Under the pieces are notes generated by a model. It had not been told where the DNA came from, did no database searches, and was given only the letters and a program-made list of their open reading frames with translations. The position numbers and the translations under genes are program-made. This document shows, piece by piece, positions 39,479 to 48,593 of a stretch of 59,895 bases of DNA. Source of the DNA: a virus; IMG/VR virus record IMGVR_UViG_3300044799_000410, positions 1-59,895 of that record. One strand, 5' to 3'. The stretch's first letter is position 1. Each line of letters starts with the position of its first letter.

Positions 39479-40948
39479 ATGAAAAAAACTGATAGTAATG
39501 CCAGTACCAAAGTCAAGACCAATGCCAAGGTTGAAACTAAAAAGCAACCTTCTCTAAAATCAACTATGAATAAAGAGCAAATGGCTCTTTTTCAAAATGC
39601 ATCTCTGGTAAGTCGAGCGATGTTGGCTTCCAGATTAGGGCAACAATTCAATGGGGATAGAAACTTATACGATTCATTTGGATATGAAAGAAATCCAAAT
39701 TATGATATTTATCGGACTTTCTTCGACCGGATGGGATTGGCCACCCGGTGCGTGGAAATCTTTCCTGATGATACCTGGAGAAAACCACCCATCCTTGTGG
39801 ATGGAAAGGAACGTTCAGATACACCCAAGGATTCGGCATTCTTGAAAGGATGGCAGGAATTAGCCGACAAACTAAAGATTTGGCAAATATTTCGCCAAGT
39901 CGATGTGATGTGCGGCCTGGGGAAGTTTGCGGTTCTATTTTTGGGGGCACCTGGAAATTATGATACGCCTGCCAATGATAGCGCACTGGCTTTCTTGTCC
40001 GCCTATGATGAAAGCCAGGTTGCAATTTCTTCTTGGGTCAGACAGAATACCGATCCCCATTACGGAATGCCAGAAAAATACTCGATCAAATTCCAGGACT
40101 TTGATGAGGGTACGGTAGAATCCAAATTTGTTCACTATACACGTGTGATTCATGTTTCCGAGAACCGTTTAGGGTCACGTGTTTATGGCCGACCGAGATT
40201 GCAAACTGTTCTAAATAGATTATTTGATTTTGAGAAGGTGACCGGAGGAGCCGCAGAAGCCGCCTGGTTGAGTCTATTCAAAGGAATTATCATCTCTGCA
40301 AAAGAAGGGGCAGAAATGCCTGCTGAGGGTTCTCCAGAAATGGCCAACCTTGAAGCCGAGATGACCGCCTTTGCAAACCGAATGCAAAGATACCTAAGAC
40401 TCACCGCTGCGGACGTGAAAGATTTGGGGACCGATACAATTACCGTGCGCGATACTTACGACGTGTTGGCGGATGATCTGGCTGCCAGCCTGGGAATTCC
40501 TAAACGAATCCTATACGGATCTGAGCGTGGTGAATTGGCCTCTACTCAGGATCTGCGCCAATGGGCTGGAAGGATTACCTCTCGTCAGACGAACTTCGCT
40601 GAACCGGAAATCTTGAGACCATTCATATATTGGTGCATTATACATAAAATTCTTCCACCGCCAACCTCTGGACATGTTGACATCCATTGGCCAGAACTTT
40701 ATGAGTTGACAATGGGAGAAAAAGCTAAAATTGCCTTGGATGTGGGTGATGGGGCGTTCCGTGCTACAAATGGTGCCCCGGAGTTGGTTATCAGTCCAGA
40801 TGAATGGAGATCAATTATCGGATTGCCTCCACGATCAGAAGAAACGATAGCTGGCACAGAGATTCTGCCCACTCCCACCGGAACAGTAGGAAATCGACCG
40901 GGAAAAGACGAAACAGATGGCACCGTCGAAGCCAAACCCAAAGTATGA
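39479..40948 (+). CDS. Portal protein (DUF1073-like)
   Basis: 489 residues. A Lys/Thr-rich start, then D-R-M-G-L-A-T-R-C-V-E-I-F-P-D-D-T-W-R-K and G-R-P-R-L-Q-T-V-L-N-R-L-F-D-F-E-K, then the stem-like L-A-S-T-Q-D-L-R-Q-W fit DUF1073 portal proteins. It forms the ring at the head vertex for DNA entry. Normal length and position after TerL. Confidence 0.8.
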   Translation: MKKTDSNASTKVKTNAKVETKKQPSLKSTMNKEQMALFQNASLVSRAMLASRLGQQFNGDRNLYDSFGYERNPNYDIYRTFFDRMGLATRCVEIFPDDTWRKPPILVDGKERSDTPKDSAFLKGWQELADKLKIWQIFRQVDVMCGLGKFAVLFLGAPGNYDTPANDSALAFLSAYDESQVAISSWVRQNTDPHYGMPEKYSIKFQDFDEGTVESKFVHYTRVIHVSENRLGSRVYGRPRLQTVLNRLFDFEKVTGGAAEAAWLSLFKGIIISAKEGAEMPAEGSPEMANLEAEMTAFANRMQRYLRLTAADVKDLGTDTITVRDTYDVLADDLAASLGIPKRILYGSERGELASTQDLRQWAGRITSRQTNFAEPEILRPFIYWCIIHKILPPPTSGHVDIHWPELYELTMGEKAKIALDVGDGAFRATNGAPELVISPDEWRSIIGLPPRSEETIAGTEILPTPTGTVGNRPGKDETDGTVEAKPKV

Positions 40949-41720
40949 TTTGATATCTTCGGGTGAATCACCCACCACGCCATCACGCGACCAGGAAAGA
41001 AGGCCGTTACCATTGGCGAGGCCGCGTCGAAATAATCTAATTGCCCAGGGAGGAATCGTCACGGTACTATCACGTGACCAACTTGAGAATTGGTTGATCA
41101 CCCTCAGTGATGAAGAAAGACGGTCACTCAGGATACTTTGGGAGAAATACGTCCCCACAACCGGAACATTTGATCTATACCGTTTTACCAACGGAATACG
41201 AAATGAAATGCGCGAGCTCATGCAGAGATACATCACCAAACAGATCTCTTTGCAGGAATGGTATGACGAGTCTCGCCGTCTAATGAAACTCTCCTATATG
41301 GTAGCCATCGAAAAACAGGAAGAACCGGTCAATACAGAAATGATCCTGCTGGTCATCCTGGCTTTTTTCCTTTATCTGAACTCGACTGCGATTGGCATCA
41401 TGATGGGGACGACCGAAATCAATGGGAAACTTCTCACTCGTGCAAGCATGTACGGGGCAGCAATTTGGCCGATACAACACAATTACACTCTCACAGCAAG
41501 ACTTGCTCAGGCGTATGAATGTCGCCGAGTACTAGGACCAAACGAAAATCACTGTTATGCCGGCGAAAGACCGGGATGTATAGAACTGGCTCAGATGGGT
41601 TGGCTGCCGATAAGACAAATGTTGCCTCTAGGTTCTGCGCAATGCTTATCGAATTGCAGGTGTGATCTTCAATATCGAAAAACCCCGCCGATTACACTTT
41701 TATCTACACCAGAAGAATAG
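40917..41720 (+). CDS. MuF-like minor head protein
   Basis: 267 residues. The C-terminal ~70 residues (N-E-N-H-C-Y-A-G-E-R-P-G-C, G-W-L-P-I-R, G-S-A-Q-C-L-S-N-C-R-C-D) are the Cys-rich end of phage Mu gpF-like head morphogenesis proteins. A hydrophobic segment near 142-160 is present. The N-terminus is Pro/Arg-rich and overlaps the portal end by 32 bases. Confidence 0.75.
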   Translation: MAPSKPNPKYDLISSGESPTTPSRDQERRPLPLARPRRNNLIAQGGIVTVLSRDQLENWLITLSDEERRSLRILWEKYVPTTGTFDLYRFTNGIRNEMRELMQRYITKQISLQEWYDESRRLMKLSYMVAIEKQEEPVNTEMILLVILAFFLYLNSTAIGIMMGTTEINGKLLTRASMYGAAIWPIQHNYTLTARLAQAYECRRVLGPNENHCYAGERPGCIELAQMGWLPIRQMLPLGSAQCLSNCRCDLQYRKTPPITLLSTPEE

Positions 41721-41734
41721 AAAGGAAAATGATA

Positions 41735-42103
41735 ATGTCTTCAAAAAATGATCCGATGAAACTTAATAACATTGAGATCAAAATAGGCGAATGATTGGTT
41801 TATGTGACCAATATAAAGGATGCACCAGGATTTTCAGATATTCCATTTTCATTTCAGGCGACTATTCATAGAGTGATTTTTACGTCACGGGTCGCTAAAA
41901 GATATAGACTCGCTCTTGAGAGTACCCAAGATGGATTTTTGGGATTTGGATACGATCAGATAATCGGTTTAGGATATGGAGATTCTGTCAGGGAGTCGCT
42001 TAATAATTTGTCTGATGCGGTCGGACGATCAAAAACCCCCGATAAAACTACAGTTCTATTAGCCATTTCAAACGTTCTCGATCTTCTGGCAAATGAAACT
42101 TGA
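41735..42103 (+). pseudogene. Small gene interrupted by in-frame TGA
   Basis: ATG 41735 has AAAGGA upstream and opens a frame of 19 codons ending I-K-I-G-E, TGA (41792-41794), then continues in the same frame for 102 codons (L-V-Y-V-T-N-I-K-D-A-P...) to 42103. The downstream part could also start at TTG 41795. Reading TGA as Trp would give one sensible protein of 122 residues, so a one-base nonsense change (TGG to TGA), readthrough, or a short leader peptide are possible. Product not recognised. It overlaps the next gene by 11 bases. Confidence 0.55.
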
Positions 42104-43799
42104 TTTTTTTGCTACCCAAAAACATTACCTTGATCACCTCAAGAGCATTTGGGAGACTTTCCCTGCACGTAATCGTTTTTGGGTATCGCAGGAAATAGCC
42201 GAATATGCCGAAAAGGTATTGGGAGAAGTTTTTATCGGCCAACCTAAAGGAATCCGACCGGTTCTGGTAAGTTGTTATGGGGATATGGTTTCGATCATAA
42301 GAGATTCCCCGGAAGCAAAAGTTATTCTAATGGAACATGGTATTGGAATGACTTACGGAACGGCTGCCTACGCTGATGGTTATGGAAGGCGGGCGGCAGT
42401 TTCGATGTTCTTACTCCAGAGCCAATATGTGGCCAAGAAAATGGATTCGCGCCTGACGGCCCCCCGGTCCGTGATCGGGATCCCAAAATTGGATCCTTGG
42501 GTCGGAGAATTCAACCGGCCACATCCCATGCCCCAGCAACCAGTCCTGGGTCTGTCTTTTCACCATTCAAATTACTCGAACGTGCCAGAGGCACAAAATG
42601 CCTGGGAAATCTATGTAAAGATCCTACCAAAGTTAGCGAAAAAATATCACGTGATTGGGCATGGACATCCCCTCGAATTGAACAATTTCCGTCCGGTTTA
42701 TGAGAAAAACGGGATTGAATTCGTTGACAATTTTGAAGAAGTTATGAGGCGGGCAGATATATTGTTATTTGATTGCACATCCGCTGGATTTGAGTATCTT
42801 GTCACGGGTAAACCAGTCATCATTCTGAATTCCCCAAAATTCAGGAGAGACAAACAATGGGGAATCCGTTTTTGGGATTATTCTAATATTGGTCCAATGG
42901 TTGAAGGACCAGAGGAGTTATTGAAAACCATTGAAATGGTTATTCTGGACCCGGATAGATATAAGGAGCAACGCAAGAATGCAATTAAAAATCTCATCCC
43001 ATATATTGGAACATCTACACAAAAAGCGACAAAAGTTTTGATGGGTTTTTTGGCGATCATTCCTGACCCCGAACCAAAAATCAACATCTTAGATTGCAAC
43101 GACAGCGGGATTATTTATATATGTTTTGGGGAAAAGGCCAAAATGCAAGTATTGCAGAGCATCGTCTCGATGCGAGAACTTGGAATGAATTATCCGATCT
43201 GTGTCGTTGGAGATAGATATATTGATGGGACCTATCTCATTGAGTGGGATGGAGAGAATCCGTATGATAAATCCAGACCCAAGGGATTGCGATTTCTTGC
43301 CGGGAGAATAAAACCCTCTCTATATAAACTATCGCCCTTCAAAAAAACTCTTTATATCGATGCGGACACAAGATTTAGACAAAACATCCTTCCTGGTTTT
43401 GAATTTCTGAAAATATACGATATGGCAATGGCAGAAGAAAGGCAGACGTTAAGAGATTTGCATAACCCGGAAAGACATTCCGACTTTTTATGGTATCACG
43501 ATCCGGTCGAGGTAGAAGAAAGTATCAAAGAACTTGGGGATCCATCCATGGTATTTATGAACTCCGGGGTAATTTTCTTCCGAAAAAGCAGAAGATGCGA
43601 GAAACTATTTGAAGATTGGAAAACGGAGTGGTTGAGATACCAACAATGGGATGAGCAGATGGCATTATTGAGGGCGGCAAAGAGGAATTCAAATATAAAG
43701 ATCAAAAACCTTCCGGTTTCATGGAACTGTCCCTATGACAAGACGGATATTTTTATCTATCATCAATATGCAAGATGCTCCGCGAGGGAAAATGTCTAA
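42093..43799 (+). CDS. Two-domain glycosyltransferase (CDP-glycerol transferase-like + GT8-like)
   Basis: 568 residues. Residues about 1-310 resemble CDP-glycerol:poly(glycerophosphate)-type GT-B enzymes (M-E-H-G-I-G-M, V-I-G-H-G-H-P, F-E-Y-L-V-T-G-K-P-V-I). Residues about 330-568 form a GT-A domain with D-x-D at 423-425 (L-Y-I-D-A-D) and a late F-M-N-S-G-V-I-F-F, like GT8. First gene of the glycan cassette. It could build or modify a polyol-phosphate or sugar chain on virion or host. Specificity unknown. Confidence 0.7.
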   Translation: MKLDFFATQKHYLDHLKSIWETFPARNRFWVSQEIAEYAEKVLGEVFIGQPKGIRPVLVSCYGDMVSIIRDSPEAKVILMEHGIGMTYGTAAYADGYGRRAAVSMFLLQSQYVAKKMDSRLTAPRSVIGIPKLDPWVGEFNRPHPMPQQPVLGLSFHHSNYSNVPEAQNAWEIYVKILPKLAKKYHVIGHGHPLELNNFRPVYEKNGIEFVDNFEEVMRRADILLFDCTSAGFEYLVTGKPVIILNSPKFRRDKQWGIRFWDYSNIGPMVEGPEELLKTIEMVILDPDRYKEQRKNAIKNLIPYIGTSTQKATKVLMGFLAIIPDPEPKINILDCNDSGIIYICFGEKAKMQVLQSIVSMRELGMNYPICVVGDRYIDGTYLIEWDGENPYDKSRPKGLRFLAGRIKPSLYKLSPFKKTLYIDADTRFRQNILPGFEFLKIYDMAMAEERQTLRDLHNPERHSDFLWYHDPVEVEESIKELGDPSMVFMNSGVIFFRKSRRCEKLFEDWKTEWLRYQQWDEQMALLRAAKRNSNIKIKNLPVSWNCPYDKTDIFIYHQYARCSARENV

Positions 43800-44424
43800 C
43801 GAACTTGTAAATGATACCCTGATTCTCCAACACGTTTTTGGTAAACACGGAAGAATTATCGCGATGACAGTCCCACGAACCATTGAATATTGTCTCCAAC
43901 ATCATATTGACTATCAAATGGTTCTTTCGGATGTGGTAAGAGATGGAAATCATGTCCATTGGGCTCACACCTATTTGATACGCGATGCGATGATAAGAGG
44001 ATACAAAAACATCATTTATTGGGACGCGGATACCCTGATTGCCGACATGGGTATGGATATTAAAGAGGCAATTGTGGAAGATAAGATCGGTTCGGTATGG
44101 CACAACTTAAAAAAAGAGGACAAGGATCTCAGCCATTTCAATGTTGGAGCACTCTATTTTTCAAATACTCCTAAGACGCGAGAATTTATGGATAGATGGA
44201 TTGCCGGTTACCCTGGGACTTCCTGGTCTAGTTTTCCTCTTGTATTCGAGCAGGGAGTTTTTAATATTATTGGAGAGGAAATGGGAATAATCAACCGGCT
44301 TGATAATAAATGGAATGCGGAATGCGGAGTAAGTCCAAGCGATCATCCAGCAGTGTTTGGTTTTCATGGATTCCCCGATCTGTATAATAATATGAAGAAA
44401 AAACTGGAAAATTTGAATGATTGA
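43792..44424 (+). CDS. GT-A glycosyltransferase
   Basis: 210 residues from ATG 43792 (8-base overlap with the previous gene). I-I-Y-W-D-A-D-T-L with D-x-D at 78-80 and F-N-V-G-A-L-Y-F-S match nucleotide-sugar transferases of the GMA12/GT8-like type. Cytosolic, no membrane segment. Likely acts with the preceding enzyme. Confidence 0.7.
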   Translation: MSNELVNDTLILQHVFGKHGRIIAMTVPRTIEYCLQHHIDYQMVLSDVVRDGNHVHWAHTYLIRDAMIRGYKNIIYWDADTLIADMGMDIKEAIVEDKIGSVWHNLKKEDKDLSHFNVGALYFSNTPKTREFMDRWIAGYPGTSWSSFPLVFEQGVFNIIGEEMGIINRLDNKWNAECGVSPSDHPAVFGFHGFPDLYNNMKKKLENLND

Positions 44425-44998
44425 TGAATTGAAAGGTCTTTATCCAGGAGAAAAAATTTATATCGTTGGGAAAGGACCCAGTCTGGAATATCTCGATTCG
44501 TCTTATTTTGGGGTGGGTCCAATCATTACGATAAATGAATCGATATTATTGGTGCAGGAGTTCGGACTACAGAATCCTATTTACGCCATAAGAAAAGACC
44601 CGTGTTCAAGGGGAATTGGTTTAGGTCATGCCTGTCCGTTCATCTGTCCGCATAAAGATATTGTGCTTATTCTCCAATCCAACTGGTCAGAATGGTGTTT
44701 CCCAGAACACGAGAAGCGCGTTGTGGTCGATCCGGTCTTAGAATTGGGACTTAAATCTCAGAATGAAATGAGTATATTAATGTGTTTTGAGATAGCCAAA
44801 AGGATGGGTTGTGTTAAGTTCGGTTTTGTGTGTTGCGATTCTTTCATTGACGATAATAGAGTCTACGACATGCTATCCAGACAATCTATAGCTGATAGGC
44901 GATCTGGTTATTATGAATATGCAAGAAATAAATTATTGCCTTTATTAATCAATATTCCTCATGAGTTTATAATCCCGAAAGAATATGATGACAACTAG
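44417..44998 (+). CDS. DUF115/GT42-like protein
   Basis: 193 residues. Y-I-V-G-K-G-P-S-L-E-Y-L near residue 14 and I-T-I-N-E-S-I are the G-x-G-P-S-L/T-x-N-x pattern of DUF115 (motility-accessory-type) and sialyltransferase-like GT42 proteins that add nonulosonic or related sugars. Later C-C-D-S-F fits the second nucleotide-binding half. Overlaps both neighbours slightly. Confidence 0.55.
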   Translation: MIDELKGLYPGEKIYIVGKGPSLEYLDSSYFGVGPIITINESILLVQEFGLQNPIYAIRKDPCSRGIGLGHACPFICPHKDIVLILQSNWSEWCFPEHEKRVVVDPVLELGLKSQNEMSILMCFEIAKRMGCVKFGFVCCDSFIDDNRVYDMLSRQSIADRRSGYYEYARNKLLPLLINIPHEFIIPKEYDDN

Positions 44999-45530
44999 AC
45001 TAACCTTAATCCGGGACATAGCACACATCAATTCCCGGATAAAGACCAATGAAATGTTATTACTATATGATCTTGCATCGAAGGTCCCGGAGGGCGGAGA
45101 GATTGTCGAAATTGGTTCATGTTATGGGGCCTCGTCAGCCTGTCTTGGATTGGGATCACAAGATAAGGCGCGCATGACGCTAATTGATAATTTTATTCAT
45201 CATCCGGCAGGCAAGGCATCAGCGATATTGCTGGATAGCAATCTAAAAAGTGTCGGCCTGCGCAATTTTACGATCTTTAAGGTTGATTGCATGATTTTGA
45301 AGAATTGGCCACGATCGATCGATCTACTCCATATTGACGGCGCACACGATTATGATCATGTCTGGCACGATCTAACCATACTGGGATCACGTGCTCGAAC
45401 CGTCATCTGTCATGACTATACTGCCATCCCCGACGTGATGCGGGCGGTAAGTCAATTTCTGGTCGACTTTCCTTATAAAATTGATCGCATTGCGGAGACG
45501 ACGATCATTTTGCGAAGGACATTCCAATGA
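44985..45530 (+). CDS. SAM-dependent methyltransferase (Methyltransf_24-like)
   Basis: 181 residues. I-V-E-I-G-S-C-Y-G-A-S-S (SAM motif I), then L-I-D-N-F and L-L-H-I-D-G-A-H-D-Y are typical of the sugar/lipid O-methyltransferases of class 24. Position in the glycan cassette suggests a sugar substrate. ATGA overlap with the next gene. Confidence 0.7.
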   Translation: MMTTRLTLIRDIAHINSRIKTNEMLLLYDLASKVPEGGEIVEIGSCYGASSACLGLGSQDKARMTLIDNFIHHPAGKASAILLDSNLKSVGLRNFTIFKVDCMILKNWPRSIDLLHIDGAHDYDHVWHDLTILGSRARTVICHDYTAIPDVMRAVSQFLVDFPYKIDRIAETTIILRRTFQ

Positions 45531-46123
45531 CAGATCCACGAGTAGCCGAGTATGATGCTTATTACACCAGGAACCCCAATCAATGGAAGGATAATAGGCG
45601 CAACTCATTCGCGTTTGAGATTCTGGAAAACTACCTCGAACATCCTCCGAAAACATTCCTGGATGTTGGTTGCGGAAATGGCCACTCGGTCGAGTTTTTT
45701 GCAAAACGATGGCCCAAAACTCAATGCTGGGGATTGGACTTATCAGGTGTGGCAATAGAACTGGCGAAACGTAGATGTCCAGACTCTACGTTTATTTGTG
45801 TCTCCTTGGAAGAAGCGGTCTTGCCTAAATTTGATGTGGTAATGGTCCTAGGTGTCTTGGAACATTTTGAAGATTATGTTGGGATATTCGCTAAACTTCG
45901 TATGATCATGAATGGGATTTTATATGTTGAAGTTCCAAATTGTATTGCCTATCCATCAAGCGAAAAGATTGAGGGATTCCGTAGATTGAATCAAGGTAGC
46001 CATCAGATGGAGTGGCATTTGTATCGAGAAACCTGGGAGAAAAGACTAATCAGTGAATTCAAAATCATAAAGTCAATCATTGGTCCGAACATTTATTCTG
46101 AATTTATCTGGTTATTGAAATAA
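45527..46123 (+). CDS. SAM-dependent methyltransferase
   Basis: 198 residues. F-L-D-V-G-C-G-N-G-H-S motif I, G-L-D-L-S motif II, V-L-G-V-L-E-H-F-E motif, like class I small-molecule methyltransferases (25/23-like). Last gene of the cassette; could act on the same glycan. Confidence 0.75.
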   Translation: MTDPRVAEYDAYYTRNPNQWKDNRRNSFAFEILENYLEHPPKTFLDVGCGNGHSVEFFAKRWPKTQCWGLDLSGVAIELAKRRCPDSTFICVSLEEAVLPKFDVVMVLGVLEHFEDYVGIFAKLRMIMNGILYVEVPNCIAYPSSEKIEGFRRLNQGSHQMEWHLYRETWEKRLISEFKIIKSIIGPNIYSEFIWLLK

Positions 46124-46356
46124 GTTGGTGTTATAATTTTTTCGACATGCTCAATTCTCCTATTGTGACCACCGTCAATCCTTCCAAGACCACATTTCCT
46201 CCCATGGCGGTGGCCAAAGCCATACCACCGTTATTTTGCGAAGGCAACAGGCCGATATGGATGTTATTGCGACGTGGTTTTTTGATACCATTGCTGAGGA
46301 TGATCCGCGAGGCCTATACCCTTGATGAAACCAGAGTTTGAGAAGTAAAAACGGTG

Positions 46357-46362
46357 TATAAT
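46357..46362 (+). promoter_or_regulatory. Possible -10 box
   Basis: TATAAT with no good -35 box (TTGAGA is only 13 bp upstream). It would give a leader that includes the terminator at 46431. Confidence 0.35.
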
Positions 46363-46430
46363 GTAATTGATAACTGAATATTCCCTGGATAACCTGGTTT
46401 TCCCAGCACCCCACCCCAAGAGACTACGCA

Positions 46431-46464
46431 AAAGCCCGCCTTTTCCGGTGGGTTTTCGTTTTTT
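46431..46464 (+). terminator. Terminator/attenuator before the protease gene
   Basis: About a 10-bp stem (46431-46440 with 46447-46456, G-U pairs included), then TTTTCGTTTTTT. It ends right before the AGGAG of the protease gene, so it could separate two operons or act as an attenuator. Confidence 0.65.
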
Positions 46465-46473
46465 AGGAGAGTT

Positions 46474-48171
46474 GTGCCATATCCATCAGAACATGCAGCA
46501 CGTGTAAAGAATCCTGACGATTTCGAGAAGGACTCTTTTCGTCGCAAGGATATTGCGCCCGGTATTGCCATCATTATTGGGAAAGAAAAGAATGGCAATG
46601 GTTCGATGGTTACTCAGGCTTATCGCTTTGAGAAAACCAAGTTTACCGAGGCCGAGGCTAAGAAATGGCTCGAGGATCATAAAGTTAAATATATATCTTT
46701 TGAGCCAGCCACTTCCAATGTGAATGAAAAATTGACGACCAATACAGCTCGAAAAGAGATCGAGAACGAAAAGGAATATCTGGTCGTGCCTGGTGTGATC
46801 CTCCAGGAACAAGTCATGAATGATTACTTCGTGCCTGAGGATGAGATTGTCAAGTCATACAAAGCCTGGAATGGCAGGCCGGTAGTGATTTACCATCCGA
46901 AGAAAAATGAAGGTTCAGCCAATGTCCCTCCCACAGAGAGAGATGTGGTCGAGATCGGACGTTTTTATAACGCTAAGTGGGACCAGACTACCAAACAAGT
47001 AACTGGTGAATACTGGATTGAAGTGGCCGAGGCTGACAAATTTATCGAGGGGAAAGATGTTTTGAATGCCATCCACGCGAATAAAATCCTTGAGACTTCG
47101 ACAGGATACTTCGCGTTCGAGGATATGACTGGTGGAACCTTCAAAGAACGCCCTTATAGACTCGTCCATCGCGATCTCCAACCCGATCATATTGCCATTC
47201 TCCCCGGTAAAGTCGGGGCATGTTCCATCAAGGACGGTTGTGGTTGTAATCGAAATGAGGTCACGGAGGATTGTATGACCAATTGTCCATTCATCGCAAA
47301 CGTTTTATCAACGGCTCGTCATCCCACCTATAGCGGGACCGAGACTACTTCATGGGATGGTGTCACCAAAACCATCGAAGCCTATGTCGCCGGTTATGAA
47401 AAGGCACATAAGGTAAAAGATGTTCCGAGGAAGGTGGCTGATCTGCCATCTGCCGTCAAAACCTGGATTGCCAGTAAGACATTGCTCGGTGATCCAAAGG
47501 CGGACAATGAACGAGATCTGACGATGTTTCCAGTGGTCAATCCTGGAACCGACAATTTGAATGCCGGAGCACTGCGCGCCGTTCTGAGTGGCCGAGGGTC
47601 TGCGGCCCAAATATCGGCGAGTGCCCGTGATAGCGCCCAGAATATGGCGCGCAATTTACTCGAAAAAGAATTCCACAAGGAGGCAGGCATGAAGAAAAAT
47701 GATTTTGTCCAGTGGCTCAAGGACAAACTTCACCTCGAGGTGAAGGTGAATGAAGCCACCGGCGAGCAGGAGGAAACCTTCGAGATTCTCAAGGAACCCT
47801 TGGCTGCTACTCCAACGCCGGCACAGTTCACCGAAAATGAAGCAACCGCCCTCAAGTCTTTGGCAGGATCTGCCACAGCAATCCTGGCTGCGCTCAAGGA
47901 TATTCCGAAGGCGATTGCACTTGCGCAAAATGCCGAGACCCAGGCGAATGCACGCAAGACCGAAATGGTGGCGCTTATCAAGGCTAACCAGTCAAACCAG
48001 TTGACCGAGGAAGAGTTGAAAACTCTTACCCTTCCGGTCCTGGAGAAGATGAACGCCCAACTCAATATTGACTACACGGGTGCAGGGGGTGCCGGCAGGG
48101 TCATCGAGAAGGGCAAGGGGCTTGAAGTCAAGCCCGTCCTTTTGGCTAAACCAGCAGGAGGTGCATCATGA
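46474..48171 (+). CDS. Prohead protease (DUF2213-like) fused to scaffold
   Basis: 565 residues from GTG 46474, with TAGGAG upstream. Residues about 100-260 match DUF2213: Y-L-V-V-P-G-V-I-L, F-V-P-E-D-E-I, P-V-V-I-Y-H-P, L-E-T-S-T-G-Y-F, P-D-H-I-A-I-L-P, G-A-C-S-I-K-D-G-C-G. This family acts in head maturation. The N-terminal 90 residues are a separate small domain and the C-terminal ~180 are helical, Ala/Glu-rich scaffold-like. Just before decoration and capsid genes. Confidence 0.75.
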   Translation: MPYPSEHAARVKNPDDFEKDSFRRKDIAPGIAIIIGKEKNGNGSMVTQAYRFEKTKFTEAEAKKWLEDHKVKYISFEPATSNVNEKLTTNTARKEIENEKEYLVVPGVILQEQVMNDYFVPEDEIVKSYKAWNGRPVVIYHPKKNEGSANVPPTERDVVEIGRFYNAKWDQTTKQVTGEYWIEVAEADKFIEGKDVLNAIHANKILETSTGYFAFEDMTGGTFKERPYRLVHRDLQPDHIAILPGKVGACSIKDGCGCNRNEVTEDCMTNCPFIANVLSTARHPTYSGTETTSWDGVTKTIEAYVAGYEKAHKVKDVPRKVADLPSAVKTWIASKTLLGDPKADNERDLTMFPVVNPGTDNLNAGALRAVLSGRGSAAQISASARDSAQNMARNLLEKEFHKEAGMKKNDFVQWLKDKLHLEVKVNEATGEQEETFEILKEPLAATPTPAQFTENEATALKSLAGSATAILAALKDIPKAIALAQNAETQANARKTEMVALIKANQSNQLTEEELKTLTLPVLEKMNAQLNIDYTGAGGAGRVIEKGKGLEVKPVLLAKPAGGAS

Positions 48172-48593
48172 GTAACACAATCCTGATTGGACCTGCCGGT
48201 ATCCGCAAGGAACGTAAACGCAGTACCGTCGTTGTCGAGCCAGGAATGCTTCTGGCATATACGACCGCCTTGGCGGTCCTGCCACACTCCAGCGCAGCGG
48301 GTATGGCAAAACCGATGATGGTGGCCATCGAGGAACCGGAGAATTCCGGCCGCGACATCGATGATGGTTACGATGTCACCGGTGAGATCGTTCAGTGCGA
48401 TTTCCCGCTTCCGGGCCAGGATCGTTATATGTGGCTGGCTGCTGGCGAAACTGCCAGCAAGGGCAGCGACCTCAATAGCGACGGGGCCGGCGCGCTGCAG
48501 GTTGGATCTACCAACAAAGTAGCCACGGCGCTTGAGGCGGTCAACAACAGCGCAGGTTATGTACCTGTCCGCATCAAAGTGGAGGTGTGCTGA
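48168..48593 (+). CDS. Head decoration-like protein
   Basis: 141 residues, GGAGG before ATG 48168. Beta-rich with V-V-V-E-P-G-M-L-L and a D-V-T-G-E-I-V segment like capsid decoration or DUF2190-type proteins. Position between scaffold and capsid genes supports this. Confidence 0.55.
   Translation: MSNTILIGPAGIRKERKRSTVVVEPGMLLAYTTALAVLPHSSAAGMAKPMMVAIEEPENSGRDIDDGYDVTGEIVQCDFPLPGQDRYMWLAAGETASKGSDLNSDGAGALQVGSTNKVATALEAVNNSAGYVPVRIKVEVC

Larger units (their letters stand above)
46124..46473. other. 350-bp gap with possible promoters and a terminator
   Basis: Between the glycan cassette and the protease gene. A TATAAT at 46132-46137 precedes a weak 64-residue ORF (46147-46341), whose other frame looks more protein-like but has no start, so no gene is called with confidence. 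A second TATAAT is at 46357-46362. A terminator lies at 46431-46464. Confidence 0.5.

Noticed and set aside
46147-46341. 64-codon + strand frame after a TATAAT
   Set aside because: Another frame over the same bases looks more protein-like but has no start; neither is convincing enough to call.
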